DNA from: JAGGAG01 sp031402225
GTDB taxonomy: Bacteria > Gemmatimonadota > Gemmatimonadetes > Gemmatimonadales > GWC2-71-9
Assembly (NCBI GenBank): GCA_031402225.1
Contig: JANNSD010000081.1
Span: 1 to 36,142 of the forward strand
Length of the DNA: 36,142 bases
Direction of reading: 5' to 3'
Shown here: positions 1 to 9,176 of the stretch, piece by piece
Layout: each line of letters starts with the position of its first letter
Position numbering within the stretch: the first letter of the stretch is position 1
Notes under the pieces: model-generated
What the model was told of the DNA's origin: nothing
The model's database searches: none
Seen by the model: only the letters and a program-made list of their open reading frames with translations
Position numbers and translations under genes: made by a program

Positions 1-1995
1 CGCACCGTCACGGGCACTGACGGCGGGTTCATGCTCCGGGCGCTCAAGCCGTGCGAGGTGCAGGTGACGGTACGGCGGGTGGGTTTTGCGCCGGTCACGC
101 GCGATGTCGAGCTCGCCAACGGCAGTGGCTCATCGCTCACCATCCGGATGTTGGCCGCGCCGGTGCAGCTCGCGGAGCTGACCGCCACGGCACCCGAGGC
201 GGCGGCGGGCGGCGTCACGTCGATTGATCGGAGCGCCATCGAGCAGAGCGGCGCCACCGACCTCGCCGGGATCCTGCAGCAGCAGCCCGGTGTGGTGGTG
301 ACGCGGGCCGGCGGACCCGGCTCACCCGCCGTAGCGTCCATTCGCGGCTCGAGTGCCAATCAGGTGCTGGTGCTGGTCGATGGCGTGCCCCAGAACCAGG
401 CGGTGAGTGGCAGCGCCGACCTCTCGCTGGTGCGGCTCGACAATGTGGAGACCGTCTCGGTGGTGCGTGGCGCGCAGTCGGCGCGCTACGGGCAGCAGGC
501 AGTGGGTGGCGCCATCGTGGTGGTGACGCGTCGCCCGCTTGGTGTCGAGGCAGCGGCCGATGTGGGTGCGGGGAGCTTCGGCGGTCGCGCGCTCGCGGGG
601 CGGGTGGGCGTGGGGCGCGGCACGGCCGGTGGCGTGGCCGCATCGCTGAGCGGGGCGTGGAACGAATTCGGCGGCGATTTTCCCTACACGGTTCCGCCGG
701 AGCGCGGCGGCGGCACCGCGGTCCGGCTTAACTCGGCGGCGCGCGACCGGTCGCTCAATGGCGCGGTGTCGCTCACTGGAGGGAAGGGGCAGGCCCGGTT
801 GCGCGGCGAGTACTTCGACATGGACCGGGGCATGCCGGGCACCGTGGTGCAGCCATCGCTGAGCGGTCACCAGACGCAGCAGCGCATCGGCGTCGGGCTC
901 GATGGCACGATGCAGCTGGGCCGGGCCACCGCGGCGGCGAGCATCGCGTGGCAGCGGCAGGATGCGACGTTCGCTGACAGCGCGCCGCCGTTCACCGCGC
1001 CATACGACGACCAGAACCGCGCTGACGTGTTCCTGGCCGATGCCGGGTTCGCGCGGGTGGTGAATCAGTGGGACCTGAGCGGCGGGGTCCTGTTCCAGCG
1101 CATGGGACTCAGCGGCTCGGCGCTCAGTGCCGGCGCGCCTGCTGCGACGTACTACGGTGGCGGGCGGATCGCGGCCCGGGCACCGCTCATCACCGGCGAC
1201 TGGGCCCTCGATGCCAGCGCGGCGCTCATGGTGGATGGAAGCTCGGTGATGAGCCGCTGGTATGCCTCGCCCCAGGTGGGCGCGCTGCTGCGGCATGACT
1301 GGTGGAGCGCCGAGCTCCGCTGGGCGCAGGCATACAACCCGCCGACGCTGGGTGACATGTATTTCCAGGAGGGGGTGCAGGTGCGTCCCAACCCGCTGCT
1401 CGCACCGGAGCGGGTGAAGAGCGAGTGGTCGGTGTTCCTGGAGGCGCGGGAGGTGGGGCCGGCCTCGCTCAATGCTGGTATCGGGCTCAACCTGTTCGCG
1501 GCGGATGTGAGCGGGATGATCCTCTGGTCGCCCGATTTCAGGTTCATCTGGAGCCCGAACAACTTCGACGTGACCCGCCGGGGCGGCGAGCTCAACGTGC
1601 ACCTGTCACCGCAGGGCAGTCACCTCGCGATCGCCAGTGGCATTGCACTCGCAAGTGTCACGTACGACGGTCCGGTCCTGTCGGGCCAGGTGATCTACCG
1701 GCCGCTCTGGAGTGCCACCGCCAGCGCCGACGCCAGCGTCCTCGGCTTCGAGGGCGGACTGGCCTACCGCTACGCCGGCTCGCGCCGCACCGCGATGGGC
1801 ACCGACCTCAACTCGCTTCCGCCCGTCCATCTGCTGGACTTTCGTGTATCGCGCCTCATCCCCGTGGGCGGGATGTCGATCAAGGCGCGCTTCGCCATCG
1901 ACAACGTGATCGGCACCCGCACCGGGATGCTGGCCGACTTTCCCCTGCCGGGGCGCCTGCTCCGGTTCGACATCTCCCTTCGATACGGATCGTGA
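1..1995 (+). CDS. TonB-dependent outer-membrane receptor (5' end outside window)
   Basis: This is an outer-membrane beta-barrel receptor that would import a scarce ligand using TonB energy. The reading frame is open from base 1, so the start and signal peptide lie upstream and 664 residues are visible. The first ~55 residues match the end of a carboxypeptidase-regulatory-like beta-sandwich (TDGGF...VRRVGFAPVTRDVEL). A plug domain follows, with SIDRSAIEQSG, SIRGSSANQVLVLVDGVP and VETVSVVRGAQSARYGQQAVGG. The remainder alternates aromatic and polar residues as a barrel does, ending FDISLRYGS. The short barrel resembles BtuB/small-ligand receptors more than SusC. The next gene starts 5 bases after the stop, so the two are probably co-transcribed. 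The substrate cannot be read from the sequence. Confidence 0.93.
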   Translation, partial: RTVTGTDGGFMLRALKPCEVQVTVRRVGFAPVTRDVELANGSGSSLTIRMLAAPVQLAELTATAPEAAAGGVTSIDRSAIEQSGATDLAGILQQQPGVVVTRAGGPGSPAVASIRGSSANQVLVLVDGVPQNQAVSGSADLSLVRLDNVETVSVVRGAQSARYGQQAVGGAIVVVTRRPLGVEAAADVGAGSFGGRALAGRVGVGRGTAGGVAASLSGAWNEFGGDFPYTVPPERGGGTAVRLNSAARDRSLNGAVSLTGGKGQARLRGEYFDMDRGMPGTVVQPSLSGHQTQQRIGVGLDGTMQLGRATAAASIAWQRQDATFADSAPPFTAPYDDQNRADVFLADAGFARVVNQWDLSGGVLFQRMGLSGSALSAGAPAATYYGGGRIAARAPLITGDWALDASAALMVDGSSVMSRWYASPQVGALLRHDWWSAELRWAQAYNPPTLGDMYFQEGVQVRPNPLLAPERVKSEWSVFLEAREVGPASLNAGIGLNLFAADVSGMILWSPDFRFIWSPNNFDVTRRGGELNVHLSPQGSHLAIASGIALASVTYDGPVLSGQVIYRPLWSATASADASVLGFEGGLAYRYAGSRRTAMGTDLNSLPPVHLLDFRVSRLIPVGGMSIKARFAIDNVIGTRTGMLADFPLPGRLLRFDISLRYGS

Positions 1996-1999
1996 CCTG

Positions 2000-3076
2000 A
2001 TGAATCGACGCCTTGCCGCCCTGCTCGTGCTTGCCTCGGTGTTCACCCTCGCGGCGTGTAGTGACGACACGCCCCCGACGCCCACCTTCCTCGACGGCAC
2101 GCCGAGCGACCCCGGCATCCTGCTGGCGGTGAACCTCGACAAGGCGCTCTTCATGCTGCAGACCGGCGCCCCGGACCAGCGTGTCAGCATTCCGCTCGGG
2201 GCCAGTTCGGCGGTGACGCCGGTGGGGCTCTCGGTATCCGGCAATTTCGCCGCGGTGCCGCTGGGCAATGCCGCGAGCGTCGCGTACGTCAACTTGTCCA
2301 CGGAAACGGTGGACCGCTACTTCACCTTCCCGTCGGGCAATGCCACCGGTTCGGCGTTCGTGAATGCGAGCACCGTGGTGGTGTGCAACCAGACCACCGA
2401 CCAGTGCGGCAAGTTCGACCCGGCGCAGGCCGACAACGCCATCACGTCGCTGGTGACGGTCACCCAGTTCCCCACAAACGTCGTGGCGACGGGTGGACGG
2501 GTGTTCGTCGTGTCCAGCAACCTGGACGAGAACTTTGCCCCGGCGGGTCCGGGCGTCGTCTCGGAACTCAACCCCGCGACGCTGGCGATCGTGCGCACCT
2601 GGGACGTGGGGACCAACCCGCAGTATGCCGCTGCCTACAACGGGAAGCTCTACGTGGTCAACAGTGGAGAGTTCTTCGCCAACAACGGCACGCTCTCGGT
2701 CATCGACCTCTCGGCGAATACCGCAGGGGCGCCGATCGCCGGCTTCGGCGACTTCCCGGGCCCGATCAATATCGACACGCAGGGTCGCGCGTTCGTCACC
2801 AGCTTCAACTATGGCACGGTGGTGTGGAGTACGACGGCCGGCGCGTTCCTGCGCGATGCCAGCAACCCGCTGTGTGCGCCGGTGACGGGCGGGGCTTGCC
2901 GTGGGGCGGCGGACGCGACGGTGGCGCCGAACGGGGATGTGTACCAGGCGTTCTTCGGGTCGGCGGCACAGTCACTCCCCGCGTACTACTTCGTGTACGA
3001 TGGGAGTACGTTGGCGCTGACCGACAGCATCAACGTGCCGATCGGGCCGAGCGGGCTGGTGGGGGCGACGTTTTGA
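2000..3076 (+). CDS. YncE-like beta-propeller lipoprotein paired with the TonB receptor
   Basis: This is a 358-residue lipoprotein with a clear lipobox (FTLAAC, Cys about residue 20). The rest is a chain of repeated four-strand units such as FAAVPLGNAASVAYVNLSTETV, GRVFVVSSN, GKLYVVNSGEFF and GTLSVIDLSANT. These are typical of YncE/YVTN-type propellers and have no catalytic motif. It begins 5 bases after the receptor stop, so it is likely translated from the same mRNA. Receptor plus surface propeller lipoprotein is the arrangement of BtuB-BtuG in Bacteroides, where the propeller captures vitamin B12. The same role here, ligand capture for the receptor, is inference. The stop codon lies inside a tandem octamer repeat. 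Confidence 0.85.
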   Translation: MNRRLAALLVLASVFTLAACSDDTPPTPTFLDGTPSDPGILLAVNLDKALFMLQTGAPDQRVSIPLGASSAVTPVGLSVSGNFAAVPLGNAASVAYVNLSTETVDRYFTFPSGNATGSAFVNASTVVVCNQTTDQCGKFDPAQADNAITSLVTVTQFPTNVVATGGRVFVVSSNLDENFAPAGPGVVSELNPATLAIVRTWDVGTNPQYAAAYNGKLYVVNSGEFFANNGTLSVIDLSANTAGAPIAGFGDFPGPINIDTQGRAFVTSFNYGTVVWSTTAGAFLRDASNPLCAPVTGGACRGAADATVAPNGDVYQAFFGSAAQSLPAYYFVYDGSTLALTDSINVPIGPSGLVGATF

Positions 3077-3106
3077 GGACGTGAGGACGCCAAGACGCGA
3101 AGACGT
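3075..3106 (+). repeat. Tandem octamer repeat at the 3' end of the propeller gene
   Basis: Four 8-base units, GAGGACGT, GAGGACGC, CAAGACGC and GAAGACGT, begin within the stop codon of the lipoprotein gene. The core GACGTGAG is the same unit that follows degP at 4477-4508 and the kinase at 35964-35983. Confidence 0.8.
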
Positions 3107-3115
3107 GAAGAGCCC

Positions 3116-3135
3116 GCGTGATCGAGTGATCACGC
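3116..3135. terminator. Hairpin between convergent genes, possible terminator
   Basis: A perfect 8-bp stem, GCGTGATC and GATCACGC, encloses the loop GAGT. It lies between the converging ends of the propeller lipoprotein and the hydrolase. There is no strong T run on either side, so termination would be weak or Rho-assisted. Confidence 0.45.
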
Positions 3136-3142
3136 AGGCCTC

Positions 3143-4279
3143 CTATTTCACGTCGATCGTCATGTCGACCTCGGTGTAGCCACCGGACCGGGGGCCTTCC
3201 ACCCGGTCGGCATAGCTGACGGGGTGGAGCAGGTGGCTGTCTTGATCGAAGAGGTATCGCGCGAGGAAGGCGGCGGCGTAGTCCCTGGTGATCTGGATGA
3301 CCCGGAGCGGCTCCACTTCATACCGATGGCGCGCCAGCCAGGCGGAGTCGGCGGTGGACTTGTAGATTGCCATGAGGTCGGAGAAGTACGCGTGGCCCGT
3401 CCCCATGACGATCACCTGATAGACGGGTGCCCCAGCGGACGGCAGGTAGTTGCGGTTCTCCAGTTCCAGCCGATTGTAGCCTCCGATCAGGTGAAGAAAA
3501 GGCGCAGCCACCACAAGGCTCGACTGGGCCGTGTCTCGAAGGACCCCCTCGAGGGCGATCACGGCGCGTACTCGCTTGTCGGCGGTGAGCAGTGCCGAGG
3601 CGCTCGCGCCGAGCGAGTGACCCATGAGGGCGGTCCGGGCAATGTCGAGGTGACCTGCCAGGGGCGTGCTTGTTCCGTTCGCCCACGCCGGCAATTGTGC
3701 GAGTACCGCGCAGATGTCGAGTGCCCATGCTGCCGCGAGTCGCGCCAGCGCTACCGTGCGTGCGGAATCGCTCGCACCAGGCGCAACAGGGCTGACGGCA
3801 AGCACTCGGTCGTCGCCATAGTCGATCGTGGCGCCGCCGGGATGGTTCACCCCGATCACGACGTAGCCGCGACTCGCCAGGTCCTCGGTGAAGGTCTGGT
3901 AGAGCGTGACGGGCCACGACAGGCCGTGCGAAAACACCACCACGGGATGCGTGCCGGCGAGTGGGGGCGCGTTCTCGACGGCGTGGGTGGCAACCGACTT
4001 CTCCCATCCAGAGCGCAGGTCGAGCTGCGCGCCGAGCGCGCCTGCTATTGGAGGCGAGGTGTATGGCTTGACGGAGGGCGTTCCGGCCGCGTCGGCGGGA
4101 TACCAGACTTCCAGAAGCAGGGTTCGGTTGTCGCCGCCGACCGGAAGCGTGGAACGCCAGTAGCCGACGGCGCGTGTTCCCTCCGGGCGGGGGAGCAGGG
4201 GCGCCTGTGCAAAAAGGGAAGACGACAGGAGTAGCGCGCTGGTCAGCACGCCGAAGGCGGGGCGGCGGACGTTCTGCAT
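3143..4279 (-). CDS. Secreted alpha/beta hydrolase, PAF-acetylhydrolase/dienelactone-hydrolase-like
   Basis: A 378-residue serine hydrolase with a Sec signal peptide (MQNVRRP, hydrophobic stretch to about residue 23, SSSLFAQA), so probably periplasmic. FSHGL at 116-120 supplies the oxyanion region, GHSLG at 220-224 the nucleophile elbow (Ser222), and GTGHAYF a likely catalytic His near 296. The overall pattern (LLLEVWYPAD, GYVVIGVNHPGG, IALEG) fits PAF-acetylhydrolase isoform II-like lipases and esterases. Where that family has its acidic triad residue, after IAL, this protein has Glu244. The ATG at 4279 was chosen because GGAGGT lies 5 bases upstream; the upstream in-frame GTG/ATG codons lack a ribosome site. 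The substrate is unknown. Confidence 0.85.
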   Translation of the reverse strand: MQNVRRPAFGVLTSALLLSSSLFAQAPLLPRPEGTRAVGYWRSTLPVGGDNRTLLLEVWYPADAAGTPSVKPYTSPPIAGALGAQLDLRSGWEKSVATHAVENAPPLAGTHPVVVFSHGLSWPVTLYQTFTEDLASRGYVVIGVNHPGGATIDYGDDRVLAVSPVAPGASDSARTVALARLAAAWALDICAVLAQLPAWANGTSTPLAGHLDIARTALMGHSLGASASALLTADKRVRAVIALEGVLRDTAQSSLVVAAPFLHLIGGYNRLELENRNYLPSAGAPVYQVIVMGTGHAYFSDLMAIYKSTADSAWLARHRYEVEPLRVIQITRDYAAAFLARYLFDQDSHLLHPVSYADRVEGPRSGGYTEVDMTIDVK

Positions 4280-4298
4280 CGCGACCTCCATCACTCAG

Positions 4299-4380
4299 TG
4301 CGAACGGAGGGACTCGAACCCCCACGGATTGCTCCACAGGATCCTAAGTCCTGCGCGTCTACCAATTCCGCCACGCTCGC
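4299..4380 (-). tRNA. tRNA-Leu(TAG)
   Basis: The 82-base sequence folds as a leucine tRNA. The acceptor stem is GCGAGCG with CGTTCGC, the D-arm includes AATTGGTAGACGC, and the anticodon arm is CAGGA-CTTAGGA-TCCTG, giving anticodon TAG, which reads CUA/CUG. There is a long class II variable arm (GGA GCAA TCC), and a T-loop TTCGAGT. The CCA end is not encoded. It is transcribed toward the hydrolase gene, whose start lies 19 bases downstream. Confidence 0.97.
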
Positions 4381-4436
4381 TGGGCGAAAAAAGATACCGG
4401 CAAGCGGGGCGACTCGGTAAGGCCGGGAGGCTACAA

Positions 4437-4477
4437 AGAGAGAAGGGCGGAATCATCGATTCCGCCCCTCGCTCTCT
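4437..4477. terminator. Strong hairpin terminator after degP
   Basis: A perfect 10-bp stem, GGGCGGAATC and GATTCCGCCC, has a 3-base loop. It is extended by an outer AGAGAG/CTCTCT pairing across a small internal loop. On the minus strand it follows the degP stop by 32 bases and runs into TTCTCTCTTTG, which is T-rich enough for intrinsic termination. It separates degP from the tRNA-Leu gene. Confidence 0.8.
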
Positions 4478-4508
4478 TCACGTCCTCACGTCCTCACGTC
4501 CTCACGTC
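4477..4508 (-). repeat. Tandem octamer repeat directly after the degP stop
   Basis: Read on the minus strand there are three perfect GACGTGAG units and one GACGTGAA, beginning one base after the degP TAA. The unit is identical to the one after the propeller lipoprotein gene. Confidence 0.85.
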
Positions 4509-4509
4509 G

Positions 4510-6129
4510 TTACTGCGCGTTCGCGAGCTGCACCCGCTCCAGCCGCTTCTGGCTCTGGCCGCCCTGGATCGTGAGGATCCGGAGCGTCACGATCGCGCCC
4601 GGCTTCTGCGCGCCCAGCACGGTGCGCAGGTCGGCCAGGGACTTCACCGGCTGTCCCTCAACCGACACCAGAATATCGGCCGCTCCGTTCCGCGCCGGCC
4701 GAAGCACCTCGAACGCCGGGCCGCCGGGAACCACCGTGGTGACCACGAGCCCGGCGGTGGTGCCCGGAAGGCCCATCGCCTTCACGTCCTGCGGGTCGAG
4801 CGGCTCGGCCTGGATGCCAAGGCGCTGCTCGATGACGGCGTTGAGCGCGTCTTCCTTCGAGCTGCCACCGGCGTTGTCCGAGTCATCGTCGGGGGTGCCG
4901 GCGGCCGCGAGCTGCTGCGCGTCGCTCAGCGACTGCAGCTTCACCTTGTACGTCTTCCGCAGTCCACCCTTCCGCGCCACCTCGACGGCGACCACGTCAC
5001 CCGGCGCCTTGAAGCCCACTTCCTGCTGCAACTGGCCCACGCGCTCCACCTTCTTGCCGTCGATCGACACGATGATGTCGCCCGTCTCGAGGCCGGCCTT
5101 TTCCGCCGGCGAATCGGGCGGGAAATCGGCCACCTTCACGCCGTAGGGCTCCGCGAGCCCGACGTACTTCGCATCCTCGGGCGACGCCTCGGCGATCTGG
5201 ATGCCGAGCGCGGCGCGCTGCACCTTGCCGGTGGAGATCAGCTGCGTCATGACCTGGCGCGCCAGGTTGATCGGGATGGCAAACCCGTAGCCGGAATAGA
5301 AGCCGGTCTCGCTGGCGATGGCGGAATTGATGCCGATGACCTCGCCCTGCACGTTGACCAGCGGACCACCGGAGTTGCCGGGGTTGATCGCCGCATCGGT
5401 CTGGATGAAGTCGGAGATGCTGGCATTGGTGCGCTGCAGGCCCTGCAGGGTGCGGCCTTTCGCGCTGATGATGCCGGAGGTGACGGTGAAGGTCAGGCCG
5501 TCGCCCAGAGGATTGCCGATGGCCAGCACCCACTCACCCACCCGCTCGCGATCGCTGTCGCCGAGGGAGGCGGGCGTGAGGCCCGTGGCGTCGATCTTGA
5601 GGACGGCAACGTCGGTGTTGGCATCGGCGCCCACGACCTTGGCCACGTACTCGCTGCGATTGAGCAGCCGCACAATGACCTTGTCGGCGCCCTCGATCAC
5701 ATGGTTGTTGGTCAGGATGTAGCCGTCCTGCGTCACGACGAAGCCGGTACCGCTACCCTGCTCGAAATCAGGCTTCCGGCGGGGCTGGAAGAACGGCTCC
5801 ATGCCCTGGGGAATCCGCGGGTCGAGCTGCGCGTGCGGGTTGGCGTTGGCCTTCTCGCTGTGCGACGCCTTGATGAACACGACGCTGGGCCGCACCGCTT
5901 CCGCCACCGCGGCGAAGGCGTCGCTCAGGTCCTGCAACGACTTGGCTGCCGGGATGGCGGGCGCCTTCGTCTGGGTAATGACTGCCGGGGTGGCGGTGGC
6001 CGAGCCGGCCGCCTGCTGCGCCACGGAGTTCCGGGGCAGGTCAAGGAGGCCGGCGAAGAGCAGTCCCAGGCCAAAGGCGAGCCCCACCAGACCACCGAAC
6101 TTGAGCCAATTCAATGAGCGCGCAGACAT
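4510..6129 (-). CDS. degP: DegP/HtrA-family periplasmic serine protease, two PDZ domains
   Basis: A 539-residue Do-type protease and chaperone for misfolded envelope proteins. An N-terminal membrane segment (about residues 10-29) acts as anchor or signal. The trypsin-like domain carries the triad His143 (TNNHVIEGAD), Asp173 (NTDVAVLKID) and Ser253 (INPGNSGGPLVN). PDZ1 covers about 305-400 (LGIQIAEA, SPAEKAGLETGDIIVSIDG) and PDZ2 about 435-530 (LGIQAEPLD, ADILVSVEGQPV). The ATG is preceded by AAGGA at proper spacing. Length and order are normal for DegP/DegQ; which paralogue it is cannot be settled here. It lies downstream of dnaK on the same strand, but a heptamer hairpin and a 91-bp leader with an inverted repeat separate them, so it probably has its own promoter. 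Confidence 0.93.
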   Translation of the reverse strand: MSARSLNWLKFGGLVGLAFGLGLLFAGLLDLPRNSVAQQAAGSATATPAVITQTKAPAIPAAKSLQDLSDAFAAVAEAVRPSVVFIKASHSEKANANPHAQLDPRIPQGMEPFFQPRRKPDFEQGSGTGFVVTQDGYILTNNHVIEGADKVIVRLLNRSEYVAKVVGADANTDVAVLKIDATGLTPASLGDSDRERVGEWVLAIGNPLGDGLTFTVTSGIISAKGRTLQGLQRTNASISDFIQTDAAINPGNSGGPLVNVQGEVIGINSAIASETGFYSGYGFAIPINLARQVMTQLISTGKVQRAALGIQIAEASPEDAKYVGLAEPYGVKVADFPPDSPAEKAGLETGDIIVSIDGKKVERVGQLQQEVGFKAPGDVVAVEVARKGGLRKTYKVKLQSLSDAQQLAAAGTPDDDSDNAGGSSKEDALNAVIEQRLGIQAEPLDPQDVKAMGLPGTTAGLVVTTVVPGGPAFEVLRPARNGAADILVSVEGQPVKSLADLRTVLGAQKPGAIVTLRILTIQGGQSQKRLERVQLANAQ

Positions 6130-6164
6130 CAGTTTTCCTTGCTGGGGTGACGACTACCGACCTA

Positions 6165-6193
6165 TACCCTAACTGAACCTGATGCGTAGGGTA
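6165..6193. promoter_or_regulatory. Inverted repeat upstream of degP, possible operator
   Basis: TACCCTA (6165-6171) and TAGGGTA (6187-6193) form a perfect 7-bp inverted repeat with a 15-base spacer. It sits 36-64 bases upstream of the degP start, where a promoter is expected. The nearby minus-strand TATAGG could be a -10 element. No known operator is matched. Confidence 0.4.
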
Positions 6194-6220
6194 GGCCTGG
6201 CGTCGCATTGTGTAACGAAG

Positions 6221-6273
6221 GCGTTAGGCGCTAGGCGTTAGTTGCTGACTCCCTAACGCCTCACGCCTCACGC
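6221..6273. repeat. Opposed heptamer arrays forming a hairpin after dnaK
   Basis: Three heptamers (GCGTTAG, GCGCTAG, GCGTTAG) at 6221-6241 are followed by an 11-base spacer. Three opposed units (CTAACGC, CTCACGC, CTCACGC) lie at 6253-6273, directly abutting the dnaK stop codon (6274-6276). The inner units pair perfectly, so the dnaK mRNA would end in a long imperfect hairpin. It may act as a terminator or as 3' protection. Confidence 0.75.
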
Positions 6274-8190
<1,917 letters not shown>

Positions 8191-8352
8191 GTGAAAATCC
8201 CTTTCGTCCCCTGACAATGGACATGACTTTGCCGCGGGTGTCGGTTCACGATCCCGTGGCGTTGCGGGGTTCGGGTGCCTATGGGCAACCTGCGGGCCGG
8301 GAAAAGCGGCCATTTTGGCAGCTAGTCGGCAGGTGGCGGATGTTGTTTGCGT

Positions 8353-8374
8353 TCAAATGGTTATGGTCATTTGA
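8353..8374. promoter_or_regulatory. Perfect inverted repeat upstream of dnaK
   Basis: TCAAATG-N8-CATTTGA is a perfect 7-bp dyad centred about 173 bases upstream of the dnaK start. Its AT-rich arms contrast with the GC-rich surroundings. It does not match CIRCE (TTAGCACTC-N9-GAGTGCTAA). The rest of 8191-8576 holds only the dnaK leader and the Uma2 remnant. Confidence 0.4.
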
Positions 8375-8376
8375 GG

Positions 8377-8530
8377 GTGCCCGCGAGACTGTCGCCGGCA
8401 GACATCTCCTGGGGCATCGACATCCTGGTGCAGCCTGACGTCTTCGTGGTGTCGCTGGACGAGGCGCGCACCATGGACTGGTCGTTCATGAAGTCGTTGC
8501 AGCTCGCCGTTGAAGTGCTCAGGCCGGCAC
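8377..8530 (+). pseudogene. Remnant of a Uma2-family (DUF820) nuclease-like gene
   Basis: About 50 codons resemble the core of Uma2-family restriction-endonuclease-fold proteins: PADISWG, then ILVQPDVFVVSLDEAR, TMDWSFMKS and LAVEVLRP. The PD...(E/D)-V-L order matches the catalytic core of that family. Nothing resembling the N-terminal half or the C-terminal end is present, and no ribosome site or start fits. I read it as a decayed fragment between dnaK and the SRPBCC-like gene. Confidence 0.6.
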
Positions 8531-8576
8531 CCGCCGGGTGCGCGGGAGCCGCTGCGCATCTCACTCGCGGAACTGT

Positions 8577-9146
8577 TCAAGCCCCTGTGGCCCGGGCGGC
8601 CGCCTCTGCCCTGGTCCGGATCGCGGGCAACAGCAGCCAGCGGATCGAGTAGATCCCGACCCGGGCCCAGCGCCAGTAGGCGAGGAACCGACGGCGGGCT
8701 GCCTGGTCGGTGGCGACCACGCGGGTCTCGGAGCTGAGCTCGGTGAGGCTGGGTCCAAGAGACCGGGTTTCCAGGGTCCAGGCAATCTTCACCAGGTCGG
8801 GCTCGGCGAACGCGGCAAACTTCTCCGTCGGCACCGAGCGGAACTTCACGTCGGCCAGCCATGGCTGGCACACCGCTCCTCCCACGAACAGCTCTCCCGG
8901 TCGTTCCAGCAGGCATCCCCAGCCCAGTTGCCGAAGCTCATCCAGGAACCCGCGCGGTACCCGCACGCCGGGGCGCGAGCCCATGATCCGTTCGCGCATC
9001 TGGAAGATGGTGCGCACCGACCAGAGCGACTGCATGTCGAAGGTGGTGGCGACATCGTAGACCTGCGTGGCGGGAGCGCGCACGCTGACGGCGAAGCGTT
9101 CGCGCGCGACGGGAACGGGAATGAACGGATCGAGCGGGCTGGTCAT
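8577..9146 (-). CDS. SRPBCC/START-like domain protein, copy 1
   Basis: A 189-residue protein without signal peptide. Features are FAVSVRAPATQVYDVATTFD near the start, MRERIMG, LGWGCLLERPGELFVGG, PWLADVKFR, AEPDLVKIAWTL, TELSSETRVVATD and ARRRFLAYWRW. This pattern of alternating strands with a final helix carrying RRFLAYW fits SRPBCC ligand-binding proteins; no enzyme residue can be named. It lies 30 bases downstream of the SnoaL-like lipoprotein and is probably co-transcribed with it. A near-identical paralogue on the same strand lies at 19035-19679; DNA similarity is very high over the last ~95 bases of the genes. Confidence 0.75.
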   Translation of the reverse strand: MTSPLDPFIPVPVARERFAVSVRAPATQVYDVATTFDMQSLWSVRTIFQMRERIMGSRPGVRVPRGFLDELRQLGWGCLLERPGELFVGGAVCQPWLADVKFRSVPTEKFAAFAEPDLVKIAWTLETRSLGPSLTELSSETRVVATDQAARRRFLAYWRWARVGIYSIRWLLLPAIRTRAEAAARATGA

Positions 9147-9176
9147 TCCGCTGGTCGCGTGAAGGCGGGCCGATCC

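Noticed and set aside
3224..4234. Plus-strand open frame opposite the hydrolase gene
   Set aside because: The minus strand carries a signal peptide, a good ribosome site and GHSLG, and the plus frame shows no family features.
4299..4380. tRNA-Leu as an integration site for a mobile element
   Set aside because: No integrase, no direct repeat of the tRNA 3' end and no phage genes are visible on either side.
8191..8352. CIRCE element or sigma-32 promoter for dnaK
   Set aside because: No match to TTAGCACTC-N9-GAGTGCTAA, and no paired CTTGAA / CCCCAT hexamers at suitable spacing.
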